Positions 25,002-33,629 of a stretch of DNA of 64,000 nt are shown here, piece after piece. The stretch is taken from positions 62,001 through 126,000 of the forward strand of contig CANMQH010000002.1 in NCBI GenBank assembly GCA_947499935.1, read 5' to 3'. The translations under genes and the position numbers were made by a program. Each line of letters starts with the position of its first letter. The first letter of the stretch is position 1. This DNA comes from an uncultured Algibacter sp. GTDB lineage: Bacteria > Bacteroidota > Bacteroidia > Flavobacteriales > Flavobacteriaceae. The notes beneath the pieces are model-generated. The model saw nothing but the letters and a program-made list of their open reading frames with translations, made no database searches and had not been told where the DNA came from.

Positions 25002-26876
25002 TTACTTTTTTACTAATGACTCTAAAATAAAAATAGGTCTGTTTAAAAACTCTCCTAATGCATCATTCCTTTCAACATTATTAGAAGATAAATCTTCATA
25101 TTTTACGCTATTATTGATCTTAGTTGCGATACCTATTTTTTTAATTTTCCAGAAATTTAAAGTACCGTTTTGTATAAACTCAATCATTTCATTTTTTGTA
25201 CCATTTTCAAATAACCCTTTATTAATATTACCATGTAAATTAAATCCCAATTGAAAAATAATATACGAGCTATTACTAGCTAAGTTATTTAAGTAAGATA
25301 TAATTTTTTGCTTTGCATTATCTATAGCCGTATCGTGACCAAAATCATCTCCAATGTGATGTAGAACATTTAATAAAAGTATAGTGTCATAATTCCAGTT
25401 TACTGTATCATTTTCAAAATTAACGTATTTATTTTCTACATGTACTTTATTGGAATAGTTTAAAATCTCTGCTGATAATTTAACAAATTCATAATGATCT
25501 TTATTACCTTCTATGTAATCTGCTCCTGCAATATTATTTTCTAAAAGTTCGAAAGTAAAAAAACCAGTATTTCCACCTATATCTAGAATTTTTTTATTTG
25601 CAAAGTCTAAATTATCAAGAAAATAATCTAACCTTTCTTTTTCAAACCTTGTTTGTATATCTAACTCGGCATTACCTAATATTAATGATAATTTATTGGA
25701 TAATACTTGGTAATTTGAATGTTTACTGGTATTTGAATAATGTAGTTTTAGCTGTTCTATTTTTTCCATAGTTTCCAATTTACTAATATTAATAGTGTCT
25801 CTTTTATTATAAACTTCCTTGTTTATAAATAATTTAGGGTCATAATTTGCAGTATAAATTTTGCTTGTTTTTTTATGAATTAAATCTTCTAAAAAGCCCC
25901 CTTTCCAATAATAATATACATTTCCACATCTATCATCTATATTGAGTTTTTTGTCAATAAATCCGAAATCTTTTAATAATGTCTCAAAAAAATTATTATT
26001 AGAATCTAACAATAATTGTGAGGGTCCCCAAAATCTAGGATTAGCCTCTATCATATAATATTTATTATTAAAATATTTAATTTCAATCATTACAAAGCCT
26101 TTGTAATCAAGTTTTTTTAATAAATCTATATATTTTTTTGATTCTTTAGTAAAATGAAAGTTAGACGAAACAGAAAGAATCATAGACTTACCATCTGCTT
26201 GCTGTATTAAATTTTCTTGCGAAAATTTAAAATACGATGCATCATTAAAAGAAAAATATGCTAATAGATAAAATGATTTGCCATCAATATACTCTTGATA
26301 AAAATATTCATTTGTATTTTCAAACTTAACAAACGCCTTGTATTCATCATCATTGAAAATAAGTTTTGGCACATGTATAGAGCCGTTTTTAGAACTATAA
26401 CTTACAGGTTTTGCTACAAAAGGAATTTTAATAGATTCAATATTATTTGTTTGTATTGGTACTCTAATACCAAAATCGGTGCAAACTTTACAAAAACTCA
26501 ATTTATCTGATATACTTTTGTATAATGTTTCATCAATTAAAGGGATAATACAGTCTAATAATAAAAAAACATTCCTGTTTTTTAACAAAAAACGATTTAA
26601 AAACTCCGTTGACGGAGCAATTAATATTTTACTACAATGGTACTCGTTTTTTAGTTTGTTTATGTTTGTAACTATATCATTAATATCTAACTCTAGCTTA
26701 TCTCTTGTCCAAAAGACGTTGTCCTTATAATCCGTTTTAAATATGCTATCATCATTATTTTTAGCTATAATGTAGAATTTAAGTTTATTTTGTTTTAAAG
26801 TTCTTAAAAAAGGTATAATACCTCTTTGATTATAACCACTAAATATTAAAACTGCCTTTTTTTGTGGTAACTGCAT
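25002..26876 (-). CDS. ATP-grasp / SAM-methyltransferase fusion protein
   Basis: The 624-residue protein joins two enzymes. The N-terminal part (about 1-330) is an ATP-grasp ligase of the carbamoyl-phosphate-synthase-like type: a pre-ATP-grasp Rossmann segment (KKAVLIFSGYNQRGIIPFL), then IPFVAKPVSYSSKNGS and the metal site VMIEIKYFNNKYYMIEANPRFWG (about 262-284). After a linker, a class I methyltransferase starts at about 425 (KKILDIGGNTGFF, motif I; LLLNVLHHIGD). ATP-grasp enzymes of this type link a carboxylate to an amine. The fusion within a glycan locus suggests amidation and methylation of a surface sugar or acid, but the substrate is unknown. It is transcribed alone after a 93-base gap. 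Confidence 0.82.
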   Translation of the reverse strand: MQLPQKKAVLIFSGYNQRGIIPFLRTLKQNKLKFYIIAKNNDDSIFKTDYKDNVFWTRDKLELDINDIVTNINKLKNEYHCSKILIAPSTEFLNRFLLKNRNVFLLLDCIIPLIDETLYKSISDKLSFCKVCTDFGIRVPIQTNNIESIKIPFVAKPVSYSSKNGSIHVPKLIFNDDEYKAFVKFENTNEYFYQEYIDGKSFYLLAYFSFNDASYFKFSQENLIQQADGKSMILSVSSNFHFTKESKKYIDLLKKLDYKGFVMIEIKYFNNKYYMIEANPRFWGPSQLLLDSNNNFFETLLKDFGFIDKKLNIDDRCGNVYYYWKGGFLEDLIHKKTSKIYTANYDPKLFINKEVYNKRDTINISKLETMEKIEQLKLHYSNTSKHSNYQVLSNKLSLILGNAELDIQTRFEKERLDYFLDNLDFANKKILDIGGNTGFFTFELLENNIAGADYIEGNKDHYEFVKLSAEILNYSNKVHVENKYVNFENDTVNWNYDTILLLNVLHHIGDDFGHDTAIDNAKQKIISYLNNLASNSSYIIFQLGFNLHGNINKGLFENGTKNEMIEFIQNGTLNFWKIKKIGIATKINNSVKYEDLSSNNVERNDALGEFLNRPIFILESLVKK

Positions 26877-26969
26877 TTAATGTGATAATTTAAATAGTGA
26901 CAAATAACTTATTTTAATATTTGTAAAGATAAAAGCAATAATTACAACCATTAGACCGCTTTATTAAGA

Positions 26970-28049
26970 TTAATTTATAACGTCTAAAATAATCTCACAT
27001 ATATCATTAACCTGTATTTCTGTTAAGTCATGATACAAGGGTAAACACAATATTCGCTCAGCAATGGATTCTGCAATAGGCATATTTTGATTTCCTAAAT
27101 ATGGTATGGTATTTAAAGCTGGGTAAAAATAACGTCTTGGAAAAACATCTCTGTTATTTAACGCTTTTTCAACCTCTAATAATTGTTTTTCATTTTCAAA
27201 AACCAGAGGCATATAAGCATAGTTATAAACCACGTGTTCCTTTATTTTTTGAAAAACTAAATTTTTATTATTTTTTAGATGACTTAAATATCTCTCGTAT
27301 AGCAACCTTCTTCTATAAAAAATATCATCAAAATATGGCAATATAGCCAAGCCCATAGCAGCTTGCAATTCACTCATTTTAGCATTAATCCCCAAACCAT
27401 GGAATCGTTCTGGACCATCATGCCCGAAATTATGATGATAATATAAAATCTTATATAAGTCCTCATTTTTAGTAAATATAGCGCCTCCTTCTCCTGTATG
27501 AAAAATTTTTGTTGCATGAAAACTGCACGTACTAACATCTCCATATTCAAAAATCGATTTATCCTTATATTCTACACCAAAGGCATGGGCTGCATCGTAA
27601 ATAACCTTAAGGTTATACTTATCTGCAATAGCATGTATGGCTTTGATATTACAAGGATTGCCAAAAACATGTGTCGTTAAAATACCTGAGGTTTTGTTTG
27701 AGATTTTAGCTTCGATTTTAGAGGGGTCAATATTAAATGTATCTTTATCAATATCAACAAAAATTGGAACACAACCTTCCCAAACTATACTTGACGATGT
27801 TGCAATGTAACTAAAAGGTGTCGTGATAATCTCGCCCTTTAATTTTAACGCTTTTATAGCAATATGTAATGGCAAAGTACCATTGGTAGTCGCGATAATA
27901 TTTGAAATATTAAATTTATCTTTAATCTGTTTTTCTAGCGCTTTAACAAGCGCTCCTCTATTGGTTAACCAAACATTATCCCAAGATTTTTTTAAGTGTG
28001 CTTGGTATTCCTCTTGATTTGGCAAAAACGATTTAGAAACATTAATCAT
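26970..28049 (-). CDS. DegT/DnrJ/EryC1/StrS aminotransferase
   Basis: This PLP enzyme (359 residues) is of the sugar-aminotransferase family that makes amino sugars from nucleotide-linked keto sugars. TTNGTLPLHIA is the phosphate-binding turn, YDAAHAFG carries Asp152 that contacts the pyridine nitrogen, and CSFHATKIFHTGEGG carries the Schiff-base Lys181. Length is normal. It has a complete promoter (TTG-N18-TATATTTG) overlapping that of tsaC. It sits next to the ATP-grasp/methyltransferase fusion, so both could act on the same amino sugar. Confidence 0.9.
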   Translation of the reverse strand: MINVSKSFLPNQEEYQAHLKKSWDNVWLTNRGALVKALEKQIKDKFNISNIIATTNGTLPLHIAIKALKLKGEIITTPFSYIATSSSIVWEGCVPIFVDIDKDTFNIDPSKIEAKISNKTSGILTTHVFGNPCNIKAIHAIADKYNLKVIYDAAHAFGVEYKDKSIFEYGDVSTCSFHATKIFHTGEGGAIFTKNEDLYKILYYHHNFGHDGPERFHGLGINAKMSELQAAMGLAILPYFDDIFYRRRLLYERYLSHLKNNKNLVFQKIKEHVVYNYAYMPLVFENEKQLLEVEKALNNRDVFPRRYFYPALNTIPYLGNQNMPIAESIAERILCLPLYHDLTEIQVNDICEIILDVIN

Positions 28050-28077
28050 TAATAAATATAAAATAATTAGTTTTCAA

Positions 28078-28106
28078 CAAATATAATTGTTTCAATTGAC
28101 TGGCAA
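28078..28106 (-). promoter_or_regulatory. Promoter of the DegT aminotransferase gene
   Basis: On the minus strand TTG (28106-28104), 18 bases, TATATTTG (28085-28078), about 29 bases before the ATG at 28049. It interlocks with the divergent tsaC promoter (28087-28118), so the two polymerases cannot bind at once. Confidence 0.6.
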
Positions 28107-28118
28107 TTATTAATTTTG
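28087..28118 (+). promoter_or_regulatory. Promoter of tsaC
   Basis: TTG (28087-28089), 21 bases, TAATTTTG (28111-28118) is a full match. The final TTG of the -7 box is in frame with tsaC and has been mistaken for its start codon; the real ATG is at 28140. Confidence 0.65.
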
Positions 28119-28139
28119 TTCAATTATTTACCCAATGTT

Positions 28140-28700
28140 ATGCAAGACCAAATAACCAAAGCTATCGCAGTACTAAAACAAGGCGGCACCATACTTTACC
28201 CAACAGATACTGTTTGGGGCATTGGCTGCGATGCTACAAACATAGAAGCCGTTAAAAAAGTATACGCACTAAAACAACGAGAAGACAGCAAAGCGCTTAT
28301 TTGTTTGGTAGCCGATGATAGAATGCTAAAAAAATACGTGAAGCAAATTCCTCCAGCAGCATTAAATATTATAGATATAGCAGATAAACCAACAACCATA
28401 ATTTATGATAATGCTCAAAATTTAGCATCAAATTTAATGGCAGAAGATCAAACTATTGCTATAAGAATCCCTGATGATGAATTCTGCTATCAACTATCCA
28501 GAAAACTAAATGGCGCCATTGTATCTACATCTGCAAACATTAGCGGATATCCCACTCCTAAATCCTTTAAAGAAATAGCTCCTGAGGTTTTAAAAGGTGT
28601 GGACTATGTCGTAAATTTGCATCACGAAAAAATATGTAATAAACCCTCATCAATTATTAAATTAAGTAATCAAGGTATTGTTAAAATTATTAGAGCATAA
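28140..28700 (+). CDS. tsaC: L-threonylcarbamoyladenylate synthase (Sua5/YrdC/TsaC)
   Basis: The protein makes threonylcarbamoyl-AMP for the t6A modification at position 37 of ANN-decoding tRNAs. The KxR...SxN signature is spread over TILYPTDTVWGIGCDA, YALKQRED, ALICLVAD and IVSTSANISG. From the ATG at 28140 it has 186 residues, the short YrdC-like form without the Sua5 C-terminal domain. The in-frame TTG at 28116 belongs to the promoter. It is divergent from the aminotransferase and followed by cca after 69 bases. Confidence 0.93.
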   Translation: MQDQITKAIAVLKQGGTILYPTDTVWGIGCDATNIEAVKKVYALKQREDSKALICLVADDRMLKKYVKQIPPAALNIIDIADKPTTIIYDNAQNLASNLMAEDQTIAIRIPDDEFCYQLSRKLNGAIVSTSANISGYPTPKSFKEIAPEVLKGVDYVVNLHHEKICNKPSSIIKLSNQGIVKIIRA

Positions 28701-28769
28701 CAGCCTCAGAACAACAAATAATATACCTAACAGATGAGAAATATTCGTTAATTCGTAGCATTAATAATT

Positions 28770-30182
28770 ATGAATTACAAAGAAGCACTAAACCATCCTA
28801 TATTTAAAATAATATCTAAGTCTGCTCAACAATTAGACATAGACAGCTATGTTATTGGGGGCTTTGTTCGGGATTTCTTATTACAACGAGGCGATGCTAA
28901 AGATATAGATGTTGTTGCCATTGGAGACGGCATACAGCTAGCAAAACAAGTTGCTTATAATTTGCCAGACAAACCTAATGTACAAGTTTTTAAAACCTAC
29001 GGAACAGCAATGCTTCGTTATAAGGGAATAGAAATAGAATTTGTTGGAGCTCGTAAAGAATCTTACACAGAAGATAGCAGAAATCCAAAGGTTATGAGTG
29101 GCTCACTACAAGACGATCAAAACCGTAGAGATTTTACCATAAATGCGTTGGCCTTAAATTTAAATGATACTAATTTTGGCGATTTACTAGACCCTTTTGA
29201 TGGTATAAACGATTTAGAAAAAAAAATTATACGTACGCCCTTAAACCCGGACATTACATATAGTGATGACCCTCTACGTATGATGCGTGCTATACGTTTT
29301 GCTACGCAACTCGACTTTAAAATTGAAGCAGAAAGTTTAGAGGCCATTACCAGAAACGCACAAAGAATAAATATTATTACAAACGAGCGTATCGTTGTAG
29401 AACTTCATAAAATTATAGAAAGCAAAACGCCTTCTATTGGGTTTTTATTATTAGAAAAAACCAATTTATTAAAACACATCCTTCCAGAAATAACTAATTT
29501 AAAAGGCATTGATGAGATTGAAGGACAACGTCATAAAGATAATTTTTACCACACATTAGAGGTCTTAGACAATATTGCTAAAAACACCGATAACTTATGG
29601 TTGCGTTGGGCCGCATTATTACATGATATAGGCAAAGCTCCAACAAAAAAGTTTAGCAAAAAAGTAGGCTGGACGTTTCATGCGCATGAATTTGAAGGCT
29701 CAAAAATGGTGTATCATTTGTTTAAAAGGTTAAAAATGCCTTTAAATGATAAAATGAAATTTGTTCAAAAAATGGTATTTATGAGTTCTCGTCCTATTGT
29801 TTTAGCACAAGACGTTACAGATGCCGCTGTACGCCGTTTAGTATTTGATGCTGGCGATTATGTTGATGATTTAATGACACTTTGCGAAGCCGATATAACT
29901 ACAAAAAATCCTAAAAAATTCCAGAAATACCATAATAACTTTAAACTGGTTAGAGATAAGATTATTGAAGTAGAAGCACGTGATCACGTAAGAAATTTTC
30001 AACCTCCTATTTCTGGTGAAGAAATCATGAAAGCATTTAACCTAAAGCCATCTAGAGAAATAGGTCTTATTAAAGAAACCATTAAAGAGGCTATTTTAGA
30101 AGGCGATATTCCTAACGAATATGACGCAGCCTATCAGCTAATGCTAGAAAAAGGCGAAAAACTAGGTTTAAAAAATCAATAA
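28770..30182 (+). CDS. cca: CCA tRNA nucleotidyltransferase with HD domain
   Basis: The 470-residue protein has a class II nucleotidyltransferase head (VIGGFVRDFLL; the D-x-D pair in KDIDVVAIG), a neck with RRDFTINALALNL and DDPLRMMRAIRFA, and a C-terminal HD phosphohydrolase domain (RHKDNFYHTLEVL, WAALLHDIGKAP). It adds CCA to tRNA 3' ends, which the tRNA-Leu in this window lacks. A poly(A) polymerase role cannot be excluded for this family. The GNAT gene follows after four bases and ctaA shortly after, so the three are probably co-transcribed. Confidence 0.93.
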   Translation: MNYKEALNHPIFKIISKSAQQLDIDSYVIGGFVRDFLLQRGDAKDIDVVAIGDGIQLAKQVAYNLPDKPNVQVFKTYGTAMLRYKGIEIEFVGARKESYTEDSRNPKVMSGSLQDDQNRRDFTINALALNLNDTNFGDLLDPFDGINDLEKKIIRTPLNPDITYSDDPLRMMRAIRFATQLDFKIEAESLEAITRNAQRINIITNERIVVELHKIIESKTPSIGFLLLEKTNLLKHILPEITNLKGIDEIEGQRHKDNFYHTLEVLDNIAKNTDNLWLRWAALLHDIGKAPTKKFSKKVGWTFHAHEFEGSKMVYHLFKRLKMPLNDKMKFVQKMVFMSSRPIVLAQDVTDAAVRRLVFDAGDYVDDLMTLCEADITTKNPKKFQKYHNNFKLVRDKIIEVEARDHVRNFQPPISGEEIMKAFNLKPSREIGLIKETIKEAILEGDIPNEYDAAYQLMLEKGEKLGLKNQ

Positions 30183-30186
30183 TTAA

Positions 30187-30639
30187 ATGATTAAGATTAT
30201 TAGAACAGATTCTAAAAACATCCATTTTGTAAAACTTATTGAACAATTAGATGCGTATTTAAAAATTACAGATGGCGAAGACCATACGTTTTACAATCAA
30301 TTTAATAGTATTGAAACTATAAAACATGTGGTTATAGTTTATATAAATAATACACCTGTATCCTGTGGAGCCTTTAAATCTTATGATAAAGATACTGTTG
30401 AGATAAAACGTATGTATACACAAACAGACTACAGAGGAAAAGGGTTAGCTTCTAAAATTATACAAGAACTCGAGCAATGGTCTAAACAACTATCATATAA
30501 AGCCTGTATTTTAGAAACAGGTAAAAGGCAAATTGAAGCTATAGCCTTTTATAAACAAATGGGGTACTCCGCTATTGCAAATTATGGGCAATATAAAAAT
30601 GCTGAGAACAGCATTTGCTTCAAAAAGTTATTAGTCTAA
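30187..30639 (+). CDS. GNAT-family N-acetyltransferase
   Basis: The 150-residue protein has the GNAT acetyl-CoA-binding motif YRGKGLASKIIQEL (R/Q-x-x-G-x-G/A, about residues 80-93) followed by ACILETGKRQIEAIAFYKQMGY. The substrate is unknown. It starts four bases after cca and ends three bases before ctaA. Confidence 0.88.
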   Translation: MIKIIRTDSKNIHFVKLIEQLDAYLKITDGEDHTFYNQFNSIETIKHVVIVYINNTPVSCGAFKSYDKDTVEIKRMYTQTDYRGKGLASKIIQELEQWSKQLSYKACILETGKRQIEAIAFYKQMGYSAIANYGQYKNAENSICFKKLLV

Positions 30640-30642
30640 ATT

Positions 30643-31689
30643 ATGATAAACTTTATAAAAAAACACTTTAGAACCACTGCAAAAATAAGCTTAGTATTTG
30701 TTTATCTTATTGTTATTGCAGGTGCCGTGGTACGAATGACTGGCTCTGGTATGGGATGCCCAGATTGGCCTAAATGTTTTGGTTATTATATTCCACCTAG
30801 CCAAGCTAAAGATATAGAATTTAAACCCGAACATGATTATAAAGAAGGTATTATCATTATCCATAATGAAGGCTTATTGGTCTCTAAAAACGATTTTAAA
30901 TCATCACAAAACATAGATTTAAATAACTGGTCTACTTACACAAAACATGATTATGCTATTTATAACCCAACACATACCTGGATTGAATATATTAATAGAC
31001 TAACTACAGTATTGGCAGGTATACCTATATTATTAATGACTGTGTTTTCTATATGGTTTTTCAAAAAAAATAAATGGATTACCACAGCGTCCATAATGGT
31101 TTTATTGGGCATGGCATTTCAGGCATGGCTTGGTAAAACGGTGGTAGACTCTAACTTAGCACCTTACAAAATAACCATTCATATGGTTATGGCATTACTT
31201 ATTATTGCGTTAATATTGTACGTTATTTTCGCTTCAAAAACGAATTTCAAAAAGCATCTATACAACAAACGTTTTAAACAGATTCTACTGTTTTCAATTA
31301 TATTAACGCTAATACAAATTATTATAGGAACTCAGGTAAGACAATATGTGGACGAACAAGTTAAAATTATTGGAAATAGCCCAGAGCTTTGGTTAGCTAA
31401 CCCTACGCTTCAGTTTTATGTGCACCGTTCATTTTCTATACTTGTATTTTTAACCACAGCTTGGTTATACATAAAAAATAAGTCATTAAATTTAGGATTT
31501 AAAAAACTTAATTTAATTATGTTATGCGTCATTCTAGAAGTATTTACGGGTATTATCATGTATTATTTAGATTTCCCGTTTTTATCGCAACCATTGCATA
31601 TCGTCATTGCTGCTATAATGATAGGTATTCAATTTTATGTATATTTAGAAAACCAAAAAGAATTTATTCATAATCGTAAGAACAACTAA
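30643..31689 (+). CDS. ctaA: Heme A synthase (COX15/CtaA family)
   Basis: The integral-membrane enzyme (348 residues, about eight transmembrane helices) oxidises the C8 methyl of heme O to make heme A for aa3-type cytochrome oxidase. The N-terminal helix ends in VVRMTGSGMGCPDWPKCFG, a family hallmark. Conserved heme-ligand histidines occur in HTWIEYINRL, ITIHMVMALL, FYVHRSFS and QPLHIVIA. No oxidase subunit or heme O synthase gene lies nearby. Confidence 0.93.
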   Translation: MINFIKKHFRTTAKISLVFVYLIVIAGAVVRMTGSGMGCPDWPKCFGYYIPPSQAKDIEFKPEHDYKEGIIIIHNEGLLVSKNDFKSSQNIDLNNWSTYTKHDYAIYNPTHTWIEYINRLTTVLAGIPILLMTVFSIWFFKKNKWITTASIMVLLGMAFQAWLGKTVVDSNLAPYKITIHMVMALLIIALILYVIFASKTNFKKHLYNKRFKQILLFSIILTLIQIIIGTQVRQYVDEQVKIIGNSPELWLANPTLQFYVHRSFSILVFLTTAWLYIKNKSLNLGFKKLNLIMLCVILEVFTGIIMYYLDFPFLSQPLHIVIAAIMIGIQFYVYLENQKEFIHNRKNN

Positions 31690-31728
31690 CCAGACATTGT
31701 ATATTTGCAAACCCAAAAAAGCAGGTTT

Positions 31729-32241
31729 ATGATTTATAGATTTAGAATTATTTTAGACAACGATACCGAAGATGATATTTTTCGTGATTTAGAAATACGT
31801 GAAACTGATACACTCGAAGATTTGCACAACATTATTACGCAATCTTTTGGATTTGATGGTACAGAAATGGCTTCGTTTTATATAAGTAACGACCAATGGG
31901 ATCAAGGTGAAGAAATTTCGTTATTTGATTTAAGTGAAGATGAATCTGCTCGTTTAATGAACGAAACAGCTATTAATGATGTCGTACATGAAATTAGTCC
32001 TAAACTTATATACGTTTATGATTTTTTAAGCATGTGGACCTTTTACGTTGAATTGGCAGAAATTGTTGATGAAGCCGAAGGACATGACTACCCAAACTTA
32101 ATGTTTGTGCAAGGTCAAGTACCAGATACTGCACCAGAAAAACAATTTGAAGCTGATAAAAATGATGATTTTGATGAGTTTGAAGACAGCCTAGATACTG
32201 ATGATTATGATAATTTAGATTTTGACGAAAACTGGAATTAA
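31729..32241 (+). CDS. Plasmid pRiA4b ORF-3-like protein
   Basis: From the ATG at 31729 the product has 170 residues. MIYRFRIILDND, LEDLHNIITQSFGFDGTEMASFYI and the acidic C-terminus match the PRiA4_ORF3 family (also called IS1096 passenger-like), a small domain of unknown function. The in-frame TTG at 31705 is the end of a -7 box (TATATTTG, 31700-31707) and is not the start. The last 40 residues are almost entirely acidic. No transposon remains are seen around it, so this looks like a resident chromosomal gene. Confidence 0.82.
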   Translation: MIYRFRIILDNDTEDDIFRDLEIRETDTLEDLHNIITQSFGFDGTEMASFYISNDQWDQGEEISLFDLSEDESARLMNETAINDVVHEISPKLIYVYDFLSMWTFYVELAEIVDEAEGHDYPNLMFVQGQVPDTAPEKQFEADKNDDFDEFEDSLDTDDYDNLDFDENWN

Positions 32242-32260
32242 TATAAAAACCGGTTTTTTA

Positions 32261-33331
32261 TTATCCATTTCGTTTTAAATTTTCCAAATTTACATTTTCA
32301 TAATTACGGGTTAAATATGCTAAAGAGTATTTAAGTATTTGCCCCATATTTTTACAGCGCTTAAATTTAGAATCTTGTGTATATTCAAAAATCTTAAACT
32401 TTAGTAAGTCTATATTTTCTTTATTTGAAATAGTATCATCCTCCATGCAATCTAAAAGTTGATTTACTCTATCGTGAAAACTTTTTAAACGTTTTACTAA
32501 AATAGAGCGTTCTTCGGTTTTGTATTGATTTATTGATAGCTTTTGCATGCCATCTCCAACCAATTTTACCATATCTAGATTCTCTTTAAAAAATTGAGGT
32601 CTATAAATATTAAACTTACCTTCGTAAGATTGCTGATCAAAATCAATAGGTCTAATTTTATAAACCACATGATCAAAATCGTGTGTGGGTACTATAACAT
32701 AATTGTAAGAACGCATATCGCCAAGAAGCCTGATCATACAACGCTCGTTAAATTTAACAAACTCCTTTGCTATTTGTGAACGCTCCATTTTATCGCATTT
32801 TGGCAAAAAATTCTTTATAAATTCGTCTCCTGGAATACCTGCAATATGCTCTTCAATAAGTGTGTTTTTATAGACCATAAAATTTAAATTATACGGCGAA
32901 AGCATATGCTCTAATTCTAGACCATATACACGAGATGCATCAGCAGTTTTTACATAAAAATATGTATAGTTATCGTTTAAAATATTCCGTATTTTAATTC
33001 TAAAAGGTTTAGAATTTCCAAAAGTGCAATAATCAATAGCATCTACACTTAAAAACGGTAAAATCTCTTTATTCCCATCAGAATGTAAAATGGTATAAAC
33101 CCGTTTTAAAGATAAATCAATTTCTTCACGCTCAAATTCATTATAATACACACGTACCCAAAGTGTATCGTTATCATCTTTATCGTAAACCTCTACAGCC
33201 CCTTGAAAACGCAACAAATCATCATAAAATATAGGGATTTTTATATTCCTATTATATTCTGATAGATATTCGTTTAGTTTAATTGTTATAGGAAATGATG
33301 GTTTCTTTTTAGAAATCTTTAAATCTTGCAT
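32261..33331 (-). CDS. Protein of unknown function with kinase-like motifs
   Basis: I do not recognise a named family for this 356-residue protein, but the C-terminal two thirds carry the landmarks of a protein-kinase-like fold in the right order. FYVKTADASRVYGLELEHML (about 125-145) resembles the Lys/Glu pair, EEHIAGIPGDEF resembles a hinge, GDMRSYNYV (about 204-212) gives D-x4-N, and RPIDFDQQ, 20 residues later, stands for DFG. It is soluble, with no signal peptide. A -7 box TAACTTTG (minus strand, 33336-33343) ends only four bases before the ATG, so the mRNA may be leaderless. The substrate is unknown. Confidence 0.6.
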   Translation of the reverse strand: MQDLKISKKKPSFPITIKLNEYLSEYNRNIKIPIFYDDLLRFQGAVEVYDKDDNDTLWVRVYYNEFEREEIDLSLKRVYTILHSDGNKEILPFLSVDAIDYCTFGNSKPFRIKIRNILNDNYTYFYVKTADASRVYGLELEHMLSPYNLNFMVYKNTLIEEHIAGIPGDEFIKNFLPKCDKMERSQIAKEFVKFNERCMIRLLGDMRSYNYVIVPTHDFDHVVYKIRPIDFDQQSYEGKFNIYRPQFFKENLDMVKLVGDGMQKLSINQYKTEERSILVKRLKSFHDRVNQLLDCMEDDTISNKENIDLLKFKIFEYTQDSKFKRCKNMGQILKYSLAYLTRNYENVNLENLKRNG

Positions 33332-33421
33332 ATTACAAAGTTATTCAAAAAAAACATTCTATATTTAGATATTAGTTTTAATAACTAAGCCTGTTTATAA
33401 AAAATAATCAATTTATTACCA

Positions 33422-33454
33422 AGACCTGACAGGTTTTTAAAACCTGTCAGGTCT
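33422..33454. repeat. Perfect 16-bp-arm palindrome between divergent genes
   Basis: AGACCTGACAGGTTTT and AAAACCTGTCAGGTCT flank a single T. The element lies in the 298-base region between two divergently transcribed genes (33332-33629), where no terminator is needed. Its relatively GC-rich core in AT-rich surroundings suggests a REP-like repetitive element; similar sequences are, from memory, frequent in flavobacterial intergenic DNA. The rest of the gap holds nothing else I recognise. Confidence 0.6.
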
Positions 33455-33629
33455 ATTAAAACATTAAAAATCATGATGTTGATTTTTAAATGATTACATG
33501 TTCAAAGTTGATTTTTGCCATCTACTAATAAAATTTTATTGAAAAGGCTTGTAACAAAATTTAAACAGCATCGTCATACTTTATAATAACTAACCCATGC
33601 TTTTTTAACACATAAGCATTAAAAACCTT

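Noticed and set aside
31729-32241. IS1096 or plasmid-derived mobile element suggested by the family name
   Set aside because: No transposase, inverted repeats or plasmid genes surround it; the family is a common chromosomal one.
32245-32258. AAAAACCGGTTTTT between two convergent genes as a terminator
   Set aside because: The palindrome has no unpaired loop; with a CCGG loop only five A-T pairs remain, too weak to call.
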